A DNA stretch of 64,000 nucleotides from Denitrovibrio sp. (GTDB lineage Bacteria > Chrysiogenota > Deferribacteres > Deferribacterales > Geovibrionaceae): NCBI GenBank assembly GCA_002869145.1, contig PKTM01000029.1:80460-144459 (forward strand), in the 5' to 3' direction. The position numbers and the translations under genes are program-made. Below are positions 18,505-27,936 of this stretch, in pieces (within the stretch, counting starts at the first letter, position 1; the number at the start of each line of letters is the position of its first letter). The notes under the pieces are model-generated. The model saw only the letters and a program-made list of their open reading frames with translations. It did no database searches and was not told the origin of the DNA.

Positions 18505-18936
18505 ATGTTAGACGACTCAATATTATTTTTAATCAACCGATGTGCAACTTTAGCCAGACAGGAGTTTGAATCAAGACTTAGAAAACTTGACCTTACACCT
18601 GCACAATGGGCTGTACTAGTAAGGCTTTCTGAACAGGACGGCCTGAACATGACTGAACTTGGTCAGCTTCTGTATTTTGACAAACCTACCACAACAGGCG
18701 TTGTGAACAGGCTTGTTAAAAAGAAATACGTGAAAAAAGTTAAAAACCGTAAAGACAGAAGAGTTACTCATGTATTCATAACTGATGCAGGTAAAGAGGC
18801 CATGATTCCAGTGGAGCCTATTATTGATTACTACCGGAAAAACTTCATTGCTAATATTCCGGATAGTGACTATGAAACAGCAAAAGAAGTACTTAGAACT
18901 CTGATTAAAAATATCAAATCAAGTAATACTGACTGA
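18505..18936 (+). CDS. MarR family transcriptional regulator
   Basis: This winged helix-turn-helix regulator (143 residues) is likely the local repressor of the efflux operon that follows 20 bases downstream. The recognition region MTELGQLLYFDKPTTTG lies near residues 49-65 and the wing has KNRKDRRVTHVFIT. N- and C-terminal helices for dimerisation are present. No ribosome site precedes the ATG, and the predicted transcription start falls at or within a base or two of it, so the mRNA may be leaderless. The palindrome inside its promoter suggests autoregulation. Confidence 0.93.
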   Translation: MLDDSILFLINRCATLARQEFESRLRKLDLTPAQWAVLVRLSEQDGLNMTELGQLLYFDKPTTTGVVNRLVKKKYVKKVKNRKDRRVTHVFITDAGKEAMIPVEPIIDYYRKNFIANIPDSDYETAKEVLRTLIKNIKSSNTD

Positions 18937-18956
18937 TAGCTAAAAGGATTTTTAGC

Positions 18957-20018
18957 ATGAAAAAAATATTGCTGCTATGCTTTACACTTGTCATTATATC
19001 TGCGTTATCAGTTTATGCTGCGGAAGAGAAACCTCAGGGCAGGCCGCCGGCTAATGTTGTAGTAGGCGAGACTGTTTCTGGTATGCTTGCGCCCACATCT
19101 CCTTTTGTAGGGACAGTGAGATTCTCAGACACTTCAAGTGTAGCCGCTGAATCTGCCGGAAAGATCAAAAAAGTAAATTTTGACGTTGGTGACGTTGTAA
19201 ACCAAGGTGCTGCTCTTGCTATTATAGACAGTGAGCTCCTCTTAAGCTCATTAAATCAGGCAAAAGCATCTCTGGAGCAGATTGAGGCAAACCTTCAGCT
19301 TGCTAAAAACGACTATGAGCGTACACAGAGTCTATTCAAAAGCAATGCAACATCTGAACAGTCATATGAAAACAAGAAGTTCGCAGCAATATCTCTGGAG
19401 AAACAGGTCGCAGCTCAACATGCAGCCATAGCAAATCTGAAAGCTCAGCTTGAAAAGAAAATTGTTTATGCACCTTACAATGGCATAGTGGTCAAAAGAA
19501 ATACATCACTTGGGGAATGGGTGAACGCAGGTTCTGTAGTGGCAGATATTGCTAAAACAGGCAGCATGGACTTCATCGTAAATGTCCCCGAACATATTTT
19601 AAAATATCTAAAAAAAGGCCAAAACATATCCGCAGAGGCAGCAGGACGAAACATAACAGCTAAGTTTGAAACTGCTGTACCAACGGGTGATGTAGGAAAT
19701 AGAACCTTTCCTGTAAAACTACGTACCTCAGATTCTGCCGGGCTGCTTGACGGTATGGAAGTAAAGGTTAACCTCCCCTCTTCTGAACCAACTTCTGTTC
19801 TTTTCATAAACAGAGATGCAGTGGTAAAAGCCAGAGGGAACGTCTTTGTCTACACTGTTGCAGAAGGCTCGGCTAAGATGATACCTGTTCAGGTTATAGG
19901 CTACGAAGGTACTAAAGCTGGAGTATTATCTGAAGGGCTAAAAGCTGGGATGAAGGTTATTGTAAAAGGTAACGAAAGAATTCAGCCGGATCAGTCTGTA
20001 AACATAATCGGTAACTGA
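18957..20018 (+). CDS. RND efflux system periplasmic adaptor (membrane fusion protein)
   Basis: This adaptor links an inner-membrane RND pump to an outer-membrane channel. It has a signal peptide (about 1-21, cut after VYA), a biotinyl-lipoyl-like half (AGKIKKVNFDVGDVV near 66), a coiled-coil hairpin (about 95-165, rich in Gln, Ala and Lys), the second lipoyl half (APYNGIVVKRNTSLGEWV near 173) and a beta-barrel domain. At 353 residues it is typical. The stop lies one base before the pump gene, so all parts of one pump are co-expressed. Confidence 0.95.
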   Translation: MKKILLLCFTLVIISALSVYAAEEKPQGRPPANVVVGETVSGMLAPTSPFVGTVRFSDTSSVAAESAGKIKKVNFDVGDVVNQGAALAIIDSELLLSSLNQAKASLEQIEANLQLAKNDYERTQSLFKSNATSEQSYENKKFAAISLEKQVAAQHAAIANLKAQLEKKIVYAPYNGIVVKRNTSLGEWVNAGSVVADIAKTGSMDFIVNVPEHILKYLKKGQNISAEAAGRNITAKFETAVPTGDVGNRTFPVKLRTSDSAGLLDGMEVKVNLPSSEPTSVLFINRDAVVKARGNVFVYTVAEGSAKMIPVQVIGYEGTKAGVLSEGLKAGMKVIVKGNERIQPDQSVNIIGN

Positions 20019-20019
20019 T

Positions 20020-23000
20020 ATGGACTTTATCAGATTTTCAATAAAAAAACCTGTCACAACAGTAGTTATAGTAATCATGATAATCCTTTTCGGATTTATC
20101 AGTATCAATAAGCTGTCATATCAACTGACTCCAAACGTCAGTGTTCCGGAAATAACCATTTCCACTATATGGCCGTCCGCTACGCCTTACGATATCGAAA
20201 GTGAAATCATAGACGAGCAGGAAGATGTGCTTAAAGGCTTGTCCGGACTTAAAGGTATAGAGTCAAACTCATATAACAGTATGGGTGAAATATCTCTGGA
20301 GTTCGAACTTGGCACAGATATAAACGATGCCATGCTTCTGGTTTCAAACAAACTTGACGAGGTTTCCTCGTACCCTGACAATGTTCAAAAGCCTATTATA
20401 AGCGCATCCGGCGCATCTGCATCACCGGCAATATGGACGATACTGAAAGCCACAGAAGGCAACGATAAGACTGCAAACTACTATATGACCTTCTTTGAAA
20501 ATGAAGTCAGGCAATACCTTGAAAGAGTTCCCGGTGTTTCATCTCTGATGGTGTTCGGCGGTGTGGAAGAAGAACTTCATGTGCTTGTCGATACTTCGAA
20601 AATGGCTTCTTACGGTCTTACATATGACGATATTCTCTATGCGATAGGCTCCGAAAATGTAAACACCTCCGCAGGTGTTATGGGTGTGGGCAGAAAAAAT
20701 TATCGTATAAGAACTACTGGCGAATTCACCTCACCAAAAGATCTAGAAGATCTTGTTATCCGTTCAGACGGTCAGCTCAGAGTAGTTATGTCTGACATAG
20801 CAGAGGTAAAACGGTCTTATCAAAAGCTTGATGCGGCTATGATGCATAATAATACACAAAGTATCGTTTGCGGCTTCAGACCGGAATCAGGCGCAAACAT
20901 AATAGATATGACCAACAGGGTCGAAGAGGTTGTAAACAGGGTCAACAAGGAAATACTTAACCCCAACAACCTGCACCTTCAGTGGGTTTATGACCAAAGA
21001 CCATATATCCAAGGTTCTATAGACCTTGTCCAAAGAAATATTCTTATTGGAGCTATACTTGCGATATGCGTTCTTCTGGCTTACCTGAGAAGCCTTACTT
21101 CCACTATTGTTGTGGCTACAGCTATTCCTATCAGTGTTATAGGTACTTTCATCTTTCTGAACATTTTGGGCAGATCGCTGAATGTAATATCACTTGCGGG
21201 AATCTCTTTTGCAGTGGGTATGCTGGTGGACAACGCTATTGTTGTACTGGAAAACATTGACAGACACAGGAGCCTCGGGAAAACCGCTTTTAATGCTGCA
21301 TATGCAGGTGCTAAAGAGGTGTGGGGAGCAGTTATTGCATCTACATCTACAACTGTTGCAGTTTTCCTGCCTATAGTTTTTATGCAGGAAGAGGCAGGAC
21401 AGCTTTTTAAAGATATCGCTATTGCTATTACAGCATCTGTGCTTATCTCACTTTTTGTATCTGTATCTGTAATTCCGGCTTTCATGTATCAGCTTTTAAA
21501 ACGAAAAGAAGGGAAACCTAAAAAGGAAGCCAAAAGTCTTGGTGTTATAGATAAATTCGGTTCTTATGTTTCTAATGTGATAATGTTCTTTGTGAATGCA
21601 AGTATTAAAAACTTTGCTACCAGAATAATCACCATAACGACCCTTGTGGGTTTTTCACTTGCGATGGCATATGTGTTGTTCCCACCAAAGGAATATCTGC
21701 CGCAGGGTAACAGAAACCTCCTGCTGAGCATCTTTATACCGCCTCCTGGACTTTCATATGTTGAGAGGATGGAGATAGGTCATAACCTTTTCGATTCAAC
21801 AGAAAGGTTTCGCAATGAGAACGTTGATGGTCTTCCTAAGATAGATGATATGTTTTACGTAGGTGCTGAAAGATTTATGGTTGCAGGTGTCATAAGTGAC
21901 GAAGAAGAAAGAGCAAAAGAACTTCTCCCCGTGCTGAACCAACAGGTGAACTCTATACCTGGTATATTTGGTGTAACCATACAGGCTGGTATCTTTGAAT
22001 CAGGAATAGGTGAAGGACGTTCCATTAACGTAAACGTATCCGGCAACGACCTTAACCAAATAGCTGGCGCTGCTGGAATGATGTACGGTATGTTATCCAA
22101 ATCTATCCCCGGGTCACAGATAAGACCTGTACAGTCGCTGGAAATTTCGTATCCTGAGATGAACTTCGAACCGAACAGAGACCGACTTAAATCAGTAGGC
22201 ATGAACAGCACTTCTCTGGGAAAGACGATAGATATCATTATGGATGGCCGCAAGGCTAGCGACTACAAAGAACCGGGTGCTGATAAAATAAACCTAGTGG
22301 TTAAAAATAAAGACTCTGAAGACCTCACCCCAGAAGCTATAGGCGACATTCTTATAGCTACACCAATGGGCGGCATAGTGCCACTGAATACTTTGGCTGA
22401 GATGGTTCCTGGTTCAGGGATACAGCAGGTTCGTCACTATGAGATGGACAGAACAATAACACTGCAGGTAACGCCCCCGACCACTATACCTATAGAAACC
22501 GCAATGGCGACAATTGACAAAGATGTTAAACCGAAAGTGCTTGGCACACCGGGGTTTGAAAACCTTAAAATAGGCATGAGCGGTACTGCTGATAAGCTTA
22601 CTCAGGCTATAGACAGCCTTAAGTGGAACTTTCTTCTGGCTGCTGTCATTATCTATCTGCTGATGTCTGCTCTTTTTGGCAATTTCCTATATCCATTCAT
22701 CATAATATTTACAGTACCTCTTGCAGCCGCTGGGGGTGTTATAGGTCTTAAAATGGTAAACGTGTTCCTTATACCTCAACCGATGGACATCCTTACAATG
22801 CTCGGTTTCATTATCCTGGTAGGAACAGTTGTGAACAACGCAATACTTATCGTTCACCAGACACTAAACAACATCAGAGAGCAAGGGATGGAGCATAAGG
22901 AAGCTGTACTTGATTCTGTCAGAACAAGGATCAGGCCTATTTATATGTCAGCAACAACATCCATATTCGGAATGCTCCCTCTTATACTCTCACCGGGAGC

Positions 23001-23142
23001 AGGTTCAGAGCTTTACCGCGGTCTTGGCGGTGTTGTGCTTGGCGGTCTCGCCCTGTCTACTGTTTTGACTGTGTTTTTAATACCTACAATGCTTATGTTC
23101 GTTATAAAATTTGAAAAACTAAGAGGTGACTCTAATGCATAA
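20020..23142 (+). CDS. RND efflux transporter, inner-membrane pump
   Basis: This proton-driven tripartite pump subunit of 1040 residues has the family plan: TM1 at 11-30, a large periplasmic domain, TM2-6 (about 338-480), a cytoplasmic link, TM7 (about 533-550), a second periplasmic domain and TM8-12 (about 865-1035). TM4 holds GMLVDNAIVVLENI with the proton-relay Asp. It lacks the metal-pump TM4 signature as far as I can judge, so a drug or lipid-like substrate is more likely, but substrate cannot be read from sequence. It overlaps the tolC-like gene by eight bases. Confidence 0.96.
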   Translation: MDFIRFSIKKPVTTVVIVIMIILFGFISINKLSYQLTPNVSVPEITISTIWPSATPYDIESEIIDEQEDVLKGLSGLKGIESNSYNSMGEISLEFELGTDINDAMLLVSNKLDEVSSYPDNVQKPIISASGASASPAIWTILKATEGNDKTANYYMTFFENEVRQYLERVPGVSSLMVFGGVEEELHVLVDTSKMASYGLTYDDILYAIGSENVNTSAGVMGVGRKNYRIRTTGEFTSPKDLEDLVIRSDGQLRVVMSDIAEVKRSYQKLDAAMMHNNTQSIVCGFRPESGANIIDMTNRVEEVVNRVNKEILNPNNLHLQWVYDQRPYIQGSIDLVQRNILIGAILAICVLLAYLRSLTSTIVVATAIPISVIGTFIFLNILGRSLNVISLAGISFAVGMLVDNAIVVLENIDRHRSLGKTAFNAAYAGAKEVWGAVIASTSTTVAVFLPIVFMQEEAGQLFKDIAIAITASVLISLFVSVSVIPAFMYQLLKRKEGKPKKEAKSLGVIDKFGSYVSNVIMFFVNASIKNFATRIITITTLVGFSLAMAYVLFPPKEYLPQGNRNLLLSIFIPPPGLSYVERMEIGHNLFDSTERFRNENVDGLPKIDDMFYVGAERFMVAGVISDEEERAKELLPVLNQQVNSIPGIFGVTIQAGIFESGIGEGRSINVNVSGNDLNQIAGAAGMMYGMLSKSIPGSQIRPVQSLEISYPEMNFEPNRDRLKSVGMNSTSLGKTIDIIMDGRKASDYKEPGADKINLVVKNKDSEDLTPEAIGDILIATPMGGIVPLNTLAEMVPGSGIQQVRHYEMDRTITLQVTPPTTIPIETAMATIDKDVKPKVLGTPGFENLKIGMSGTADKLTQAIDSLKWNFLLAAVIIYLLMSALFGNFLYPFIIIFTVPLAAAGGVIGLKMVNVFLIPQPMDILTMLGFIILVGTVVNNAILIVHQTLNNIREQGMEHKEAVLDSVRTRIRPIYMSATTSIFGMLPLILSPGAGSELYRGLGGVVLGGLALSTVLTVFLIPTMLMFVIKFEKLRGDSNA

Positions 23143-24394
23143 AATTATATTAGGAATAATTATATCAGTGCTGTTCAGCTCAGCATCTTTTGCAATTACA
23201 ATGGACGAAGCGGTTAATAGTGCACTGAAAAATAACCTTGAAATATTAGCAAGCGAGCATAAGACTGAGTCTAGCAGATATTCTGCTGAAGCAGCAAAAA
23301 CACCTTTCCTGCCGCAATTAAATGCAAACTACTCATATCTTTCAAGCTCAGAGGACGCTTATGGGATGGAAGATCAATATTCAGAATTCAACGTTAAAGT
23401 CGGGTATAACCTTTTTAACGGCTTTTCCGACAAATACAACATTGAGGCTGCAAAGAGTGCTTACGAAGCTCAGAAGTATAATACAGAGGCTGTAAAGAAG
23501 GATATAATACTGTCTGTGAAAAAAGCATACATAAATGTACTTGCCGCGCTTTATAATTTGACTGTTGCAGAAAATGCTTACCAGCTTCTGGAGAACCAGC
23601 TCAAAGATATCAAACTATCTTATGATGTGGGTTATGTCGCAAAAAATGAAGTACTTAAGGTCGAGGCAGAACTTGCGTCCAGCATGCAGTCAGTTCTCTC
23701 GGCAAAAAGCAAATACAAAATGGCTATTTTCAACATCGAAAAACTTACCGACACAGAAATATCAGAAGCAGAGCAGTTTGCTATACTTTCTGACTATATA
23801 AAACCACTTCCGGAAATGGATGCTTTGAAAGAAAAAATGTACAACAACAGAAGCGAGATTAAGTATCTGGAAGAACTTCTGAAGTCTAAAAAATACACTA
23901 TAAAGGCTACTAAAGGCGGGTACTTTCCTAAAGTAAACCTCGGTGCTGGGTATTACTCATACGGACAGGACATGAACCCTTCCGATAGAGAGTACGCCTA
24001 TGACAGCGAAACCGTGCTTTCACTTACAGTTAGCATGAATATTTTTGACGGCATGAACAAACATAACACAACAAAACTGCTCCAATCTGACAAAATGTAC
24101 TTATTAAATACTATAAGAAACGCTAAATCGGAGATGACGCTTCAGCTTAAAAACGCCATTGAAAATTTTTATCTGGCTGGCGCAAGCCTGAAAGCCGCAG
24201 AAAAAGAGATGGTATCAGCGAGAGAGAACTACCGCATTACACAAAATCAGTTCCAGCAAAAAGTTGCTACTAACACCGACCTGATAGATGCCAGAGTTAT
24301 GCGAACAAGAGCGGAAAATACATTTAATACAGCAAGATTCAACATACATAGAGCTATTGCGGATATAGAAAGAATAATAGAATCAGACATATAA
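23135..24394 (+). CDS. TolC family outer-membrane efflux channel
   Basis: This is the third part of the efflux system. The ATG at 23135 has AGAGGTG 6 nt upstream and gives 419 residues with a signal peptide cut after SFA. The mature protein shows the internal duplication of outer-membrane efflux proteins, with two long helical hairpins around NVKVGYNLFNGFSDKYN and SLTVSMNIFDGMNKHN. It ends at a strong bidirectional terminator, so marR and the three pump genes form one operon. Confidence 0.95.
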   Translation: MHKIILGIIISVLFSSASFAITMDEAVNSALKNNLEILASEHKTESSRYSAEAAKTPFLPQLNANYSYLSSSEDAYGMEDQYSEFNVKVGYNLFNGFSDKYNIEAAKSAYEAQKYNTEAVKKDIILSVKKAYINVLAALYNLTVAENAYQLLENQLKDIKLSYDVGYVAKNEVLKVEAELASSMQSVLSAKSKYKMAIFNIEKLTDTEISEAEQFAILSDYIKPLPEMDALKEKMYNNRSEIKYLEELLKSKKYTIKATKGGYFPKVNLGAGYYSYGQDMNPSDREYAYDSETVLSLTVSMNIFDGMNKHNTTKLLQSDKMYLLNTIRNAKSEMTLQLKNAIENFYLAGASLKAAEKEMVSARENYRITQNQFQQKVATNTDLIDARVMRTRAENTFNTARFNIHRAIADIERIIESDI

Positions 24395-24424
24395 AAAAGA
24401 GAGGGGTGCGTATGCACCCCTTTT
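24392..24424. terminator. bidirectional intrinsic terminator between tolC-like gene and pilT
   Basis: The stem GGGGTGC, loop GTAT, GCACCCC is followed by TTTT on the plus strand. A run of six A before the stem gives T residues on the minus strand. It serves both converging genes. Confidence 0.9.
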
Positions 24425-24434
24425 ATAATCTGAA

Positions 24435-25505
24435 TTATAAGCCTTCACGTTTAATTGTCTGTTTGACCTCTTCAGGGTAGATCGCCCTGTTTATCGCCTC
24501 TTCTTTGGTAATCAGCCCACTTTTCAATGCTTCTACAAGAGACTGGCTCATGGTCTTCATTCCATGCTCGCCCTGCCCTGTCTGCATAGAGCCGTAAACC
24601 TGATGAAGTTTGTCTTCTCTAATAATGTTTCGTATTGCCGAAGTAGGTATCAGTACCTCACAAACCATTACACGCCCTTTCCCATCGGCTGTCTGCACTA
24701 GCTGCTGAGAAATAACACCCTCCAGAACAAATGAGAGCTGCGCCCTTATTTGAGGCTGCTGATGTGGCGGAAACACATCAATAATACGGTTTATTGTCTG
24801 TACAGCACTGTTTGTGTGAAGTGTGCCCATACAAAGGTGACCCGTCTCTGCTATTGTAAGAGCAGCTTCGATAGTCTCTACGTCACGCATTTCACCTATA
24901 AGGCAAACATCCGGGTCCTGACGAAGCAGATATTTCAGAGCAAGCTTAAAGGATTTAGTGTCAGCGTTGATCTCCCTCTGATTCACAGTGGCCATCTTGT
25001 GCTGATGTACAAACTCTATAGGATCTTCGATAGTTATTATATGAGCGGGTTCTTCTGAGTTTATCTTGTCTATCATAGCAGCCAGAGTACTTGATTTGCC
25101 GCTTCCAGTGGGTCCGGTCACAAGCACCATACCACGTGGCCTGCGGCAAAGCTCAGCTACTACTGGGGGGAGTTTCAGGTCTGCGAAAGTTCTTATTTCA
25201 TATGGGATAATGCGGAAAGCAGCAGCAACAGCGCCACGCTGCATAAAGACATTTGCTCTGAAACGGCTGATATTTTTAATTCCGAATGAGAGGTCAAGCT
25301 CCCACTCTTCTTCCAGCCTCTTCTTTTGCGCCTCGTTAAGAATACTGTAACAGAGAGCACGAGTGTCTGCCGCTGTCATCGGTTCACCTTCCATACGAAC
25401 AAGGTCGCCGTTCACACGGAACACAGGGGGTGTCCCTGCTGTTATATGCAGGTCACTTGCACCTTTTTCCACCATTGACGATAAAAGTTCCTGCAGACTG
25501 TACAT
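24435..25505 (-). CDS. pilT: type IV pilus retraction ATPase PilT
   Basis: This hexameric cytoplasmic ATPase depolymerises type IV pili for twitching motility or DNA uptake. In 356 residues the Walker A GPTGSGKSST lies near 132, the Asp box is LRQDPDVCLIGEMRD, the His box is AETGHLCMGTLHTN, and the PilT-specific C-terminal AIRNIIRE distinguishes it from the extension ATPase PilB. No other pilus gene is in the window. aroE starts the same transcript 12 bases upstream. Confidence 0.95.
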   Translation of the reverse strand: MYSLQELLSSMVEKGASDLHITAGTPPVFRVNGDLVRMEGEPMTAADTRALCYSILNEAQKKRLEEEWELDLSFGIKNISRFRANVFMQRGAVAAAFRIIPYEIRTFADLKLPPVVAELCRRPRGMVLVTGPTGSGKSSTLAAMIDKINSEEPAHIITIEDPIEFVHQHKMATVNQREINADTKSFKLALKYLLRQDPDVCLIGEMRDVETIEAALTIAETGHLCMGTLHTNSAVQTINRIIDVFPPHQQPQIRAQLSFVLEGVISQQLVQTADGKGRVMVCEVLIPTSAIRNIIREDKLHQVYGSMQTGQGEHGMKTMSQSLVEALKSGLITKEEAINRAIYPEEVKQTIKREGL

Positions 25506-25517
25506 GATATACTCTCC

Positions 25518-26327
25518 TTAAATAAGTCCAAGTTCTCCAGAGATCTTTTTCACAGAAAACTCAGGGTAAATGCCTGTCCAAATCTCAAAGGCTTTAGCCG
25601 CCTGATATACAAGCATGGAAAATCCGTCAAGCTTCCCGCAATCAGCATCACTGTAGCACTTCAAAAAAGGGGTAAGTCCTTTTTTATACTGGATGTCAAC
25701 TGCTGCCTCACGGCAACTCACCCTGCTCATATCAGGAAAAAGACCATCTTCCAGGCCTATGGATGTACCATTGATAACATAGTCGAATTCACTCTCAGCT
25801 TTTATAAAATTATAATCCTGCAAAACAGCATTGTCAAAGCTCATAGACTTCAGTACTGACTCGGCCTTATCCAGAGTTCTGTTAACTACTGTCAGTTTTA
25901 CACCAAAGCTTTTCAGAACATAAAGCACAGCCATGGAAGCACCGCCGCACCCGAGCAAAAGAACTTTTTTTCCGGAAAGGGAGTAACCTGCATCAGCAAG
26001 CATTCTCTGAAACCCTTCAGCATCGGTGTTAAAGCCTTCCAGTTTGTCAGATATGCGAACAACGTTAACAGCGCCAATATCTTCTGCTGTTGGTTCCAGA
26101 GAGTCCATCAGCCCCATAACTTCCTGCTTGTGCGGCACAGTCACATTTACACCTTTGAAAGAATACCTTTTCAGTGTATCAAAAGTCTCTTTCAGAGCTT
26201 CACCGCCGCTTGTTTCAAAACAGCAGTAACCGCCATTCAGTCCGGTATTTTTAAAAAATCTGGTCTGTATAAAGGGTGAAAATGTATGATTCAAAGGCTG
26301 TCCGATCAGCCCAATATTTATAAACAA
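25518..26327 (-). CDS. aroE: shikimate dehydrogenase
   Basis: It reduces 3-dehydroshikimate to shikimate with NADPH in aromatic amino acid biosynthesis. Substrate-binding residues are in IGQPLNHTFSPFIQ, the catalytic Lys is in VTVPHKQEVM, and the Rossmann Gly-rich loop is LLGCGGAS near 125. The preferred start is TTG at 26327 with GGAGAG 5 nt upstream (269 residues); an earlier in-frame codon at 26357 would overlap the DUF502 gene by 29 bases. It follows DUF502 directly and precedes pilT. Confidence 0.93.
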   Translation of the reverse strand: MFINIGLIGQPLNHTFSPFIQTRFFKNTGLNGGYCCFETSGGEALKETFDTLKRYSFKGVNVTVPHKQEVMGLMDSLEPTAEDIGAVNVVRISDKLEGFNTDAEGFQRMLADAGYSLSGKKVLLLGCGGASMAVLYVLKSFGVKLTVVNRTLDKAESVLKSMSFDNAVLQDYNFIKAESEFDYVINGTSIGLEDGLFPDMSRVSCREAAVDIQYKKGLTPFLKCYSDADCGKLDGFSMLVYQAAKAFEIWTGIYPEFSVKKISGELGLI

Positions 26328-26328
26328 A

Positions 26329-27006
26329 TCAACTCTCCGTTTCTTCGCTTTCATCAAGCAGAGGTTTTATGACAGAGGGGTCAACAGTCTTCGCAAAAGG
26401 CTCTACAAGACCAGCAGAGATGATAAACTTTATGCCGTGTTCAATAGGTATCCCCGGGTCTATAACGTCCTTTTTAGGCACTATAAGTATAAAGCCTGAT
26501 GTTGGGTTTGGTGTAGTAGGTATAAAGATGTTTACACAAACCTCGCCTGCTGCCTCATTTAAAAATTCAGAAGAGTCTTTGGTGATAAAACCAAAACTGT
26601 ACAATCCTTTACGGGGATATTCTATCATTACAACTTTTTTAAAGCTTGATCCGCTTGTAGTCTGAAAAGCATCAACAATCTGTCTTATAGAGCTGTAGAC
26701 ACTTCTTACAATGGGAATATTGTCAGTCAGCGATTCAATCATCCCCAAAAGCTTTCTGCCGATATAGTTTCTGGCTATCAGCCCTATGAAGATAAGAACA
26801 AACAGTATTACAGAAAATGAGATAATTTTCTGCCCGTATACTGGAATATTTATATCAAACTTAACCATAAGAAGCTCAAGATATGGAAGAAAGAAACCTG
26901 AGAACTTTTTAAATACAAACGTTATAAACCAGTAAGTGACAGCAAGCGGAAGTGTCGCAAGAACACCTGCAATGAGCGCACGCTGAAAGAATGACCTAAC
27001 CCTCAT
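26329..27006 (-). CDS. DUF502 family membrane protein
   Basis: The 225-residue protein has two transmembrane segments (about 10-32 and 62-80) and the family core NIPIVRSVYSSIRQIVDAF. The C-terminal domain (VEYP-like strand, IFIPTTPNPTSGF) faces the cytoplasm or periplasm. Family function is not established; members occur widely in bacteria and plants. It overlaps neither neighbour and is followed one base later by aroE. Confidence 0.88.
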   Translation of the reverse strand: MRVRSFFQRALIAGVLATLPLAVTYWFITFVFKKFSGFFLPYLELLMVKFDINIPVYGQKIISFSVILFVLIFIGLIARNYIGRKLLGMIESLTDNIPIVRSVYSSIRQIVDAFQTTSGSSFKKVVMIEYPRKGLYSFGFITKDSSEFLNEAAGEVCVNIFIPTTPNPTSGFILIVPKKDVIDPGIPIEHGIKFIISAGLVEPFAKTVDPSVIKPLLDESEETES

Positions 27007-27023
27007 TATTTTTTTCCTTTAAG

Positions 27024-27935
27024 TTACATATGTTTGAACAACTTACGTTCAAGCAGTCTATCATACCCGCTCCAGCCTTTTTCAGTACCTTCTTTTTCGA
27101 ATATAGAGTTAAAGGTGTTAAGCTTTGCATCCATGTCGTCCAAATGATGAAGAATAAAAGCTTCGGGTGTTTTAGGTTTTTTCGGTGAACCAAACTCAAG
27201 CTGGCCGTGGTGGCTTAAAATAAGATGGTTCAGCAGATATTTAAGTTCATCAGGAAATCCGTTAATGCCAGATATATAGCTATTCATCAGCTCAACGCCC
27301 AGAACCAGATGTCCCAGAAGCTTTCCGCTGTCTGTGTATTCAAGACCTGTTCCGGCCTGAAGTTCCTTTATCTTTCCTATATCGTGAAAAAGAGCACCTA
27401 TAAGCAGATGTTCTTTATTTACAGTATCTTTGTAGAAATCACCGAGCATAACAGATATTTTCACCATGCTGAGAGTGTGTTCCAGAAGCCCGGACATATA
27501 AGCGTGATGAACAGACTTTGCAGCAGGCATCTTTTTAAAAAGTGCCACAGAGTTATTATCACTCAGAAAGGCATCCAGAAGCTGAGTGAGGTGCTCGTCG
27601 TTTATGTTTTCTATAAGTATCTCTGTGAGTTCAGCAAACAAAACTTCTGGGTCAAGTCCAGCCTTTTTTGGTAAAAAATCCGCCGGATCAGCATCTATAA
27701 TCAGGCGCAGTGAATTTATTTTAAGCTGCTCCTGACCGGAATATGTTTGTAAAACACCAATGGCTTCTACTATTTGACCATTTTCCGGCTCAAAATCCAG
27801 TTTGTCACTTTCAAACATAATACCGTTTTTTCTGCTACCTTCCTTATCGCACATTATCGCCCGAAAAAATGGTTTGCCATCTTTTGTTTTGCTCTTTATA
27901 AGGTCAGTGAGCATATACTTAACAGGTATTTCCAA
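27024..27935 (-). CDS. YhaM-like 3'-5' exoribonuclease (OB-fold plus HD domain)
   Basis: This 303-residue protein has an N-terminal OB-type nucleic-acid-binding segment (about 10-85) and an HD phosphohydrolase domain: H in HHAYMSGLLEHTL near 143, HD in ALFHDIGKI near 180, and LSHHGQLEFGSP near 240. The same layout is found in YhaM, which trims RNA and DNA from the 3' end. It lies one base after tldD in the same direction. Function here is by family only. Confidence 0.88.
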   Translation of the reverse strand: MEIPVKYMLTDLIKSKTKDGKPFFRAIMCDKEGSRKNGIMFESDKLDFEPENGQIVEAIGVLQTYSGQEQLKINSLRLIIDADPADFLPKKAGLDPEVLFAELTEILIENINDEHLTQLLDAFLSDNNSVALFKKMPAAKSVHHAYMSGLLEHTLSMVKISVMLGDFYKDTVNKEHLLIGALFHDIGKIKELQAGTGLEYTDSGKLLGHLVLGVELMNSYISGINGFPDELKYLLNHLILSHHGQLEFGSPKKPKTPEAFILHHLDDMDAKLNTFNSIFEKEGTEKGWSGYDRLLERKLFKHM

Positions 27936-27936
27936 T

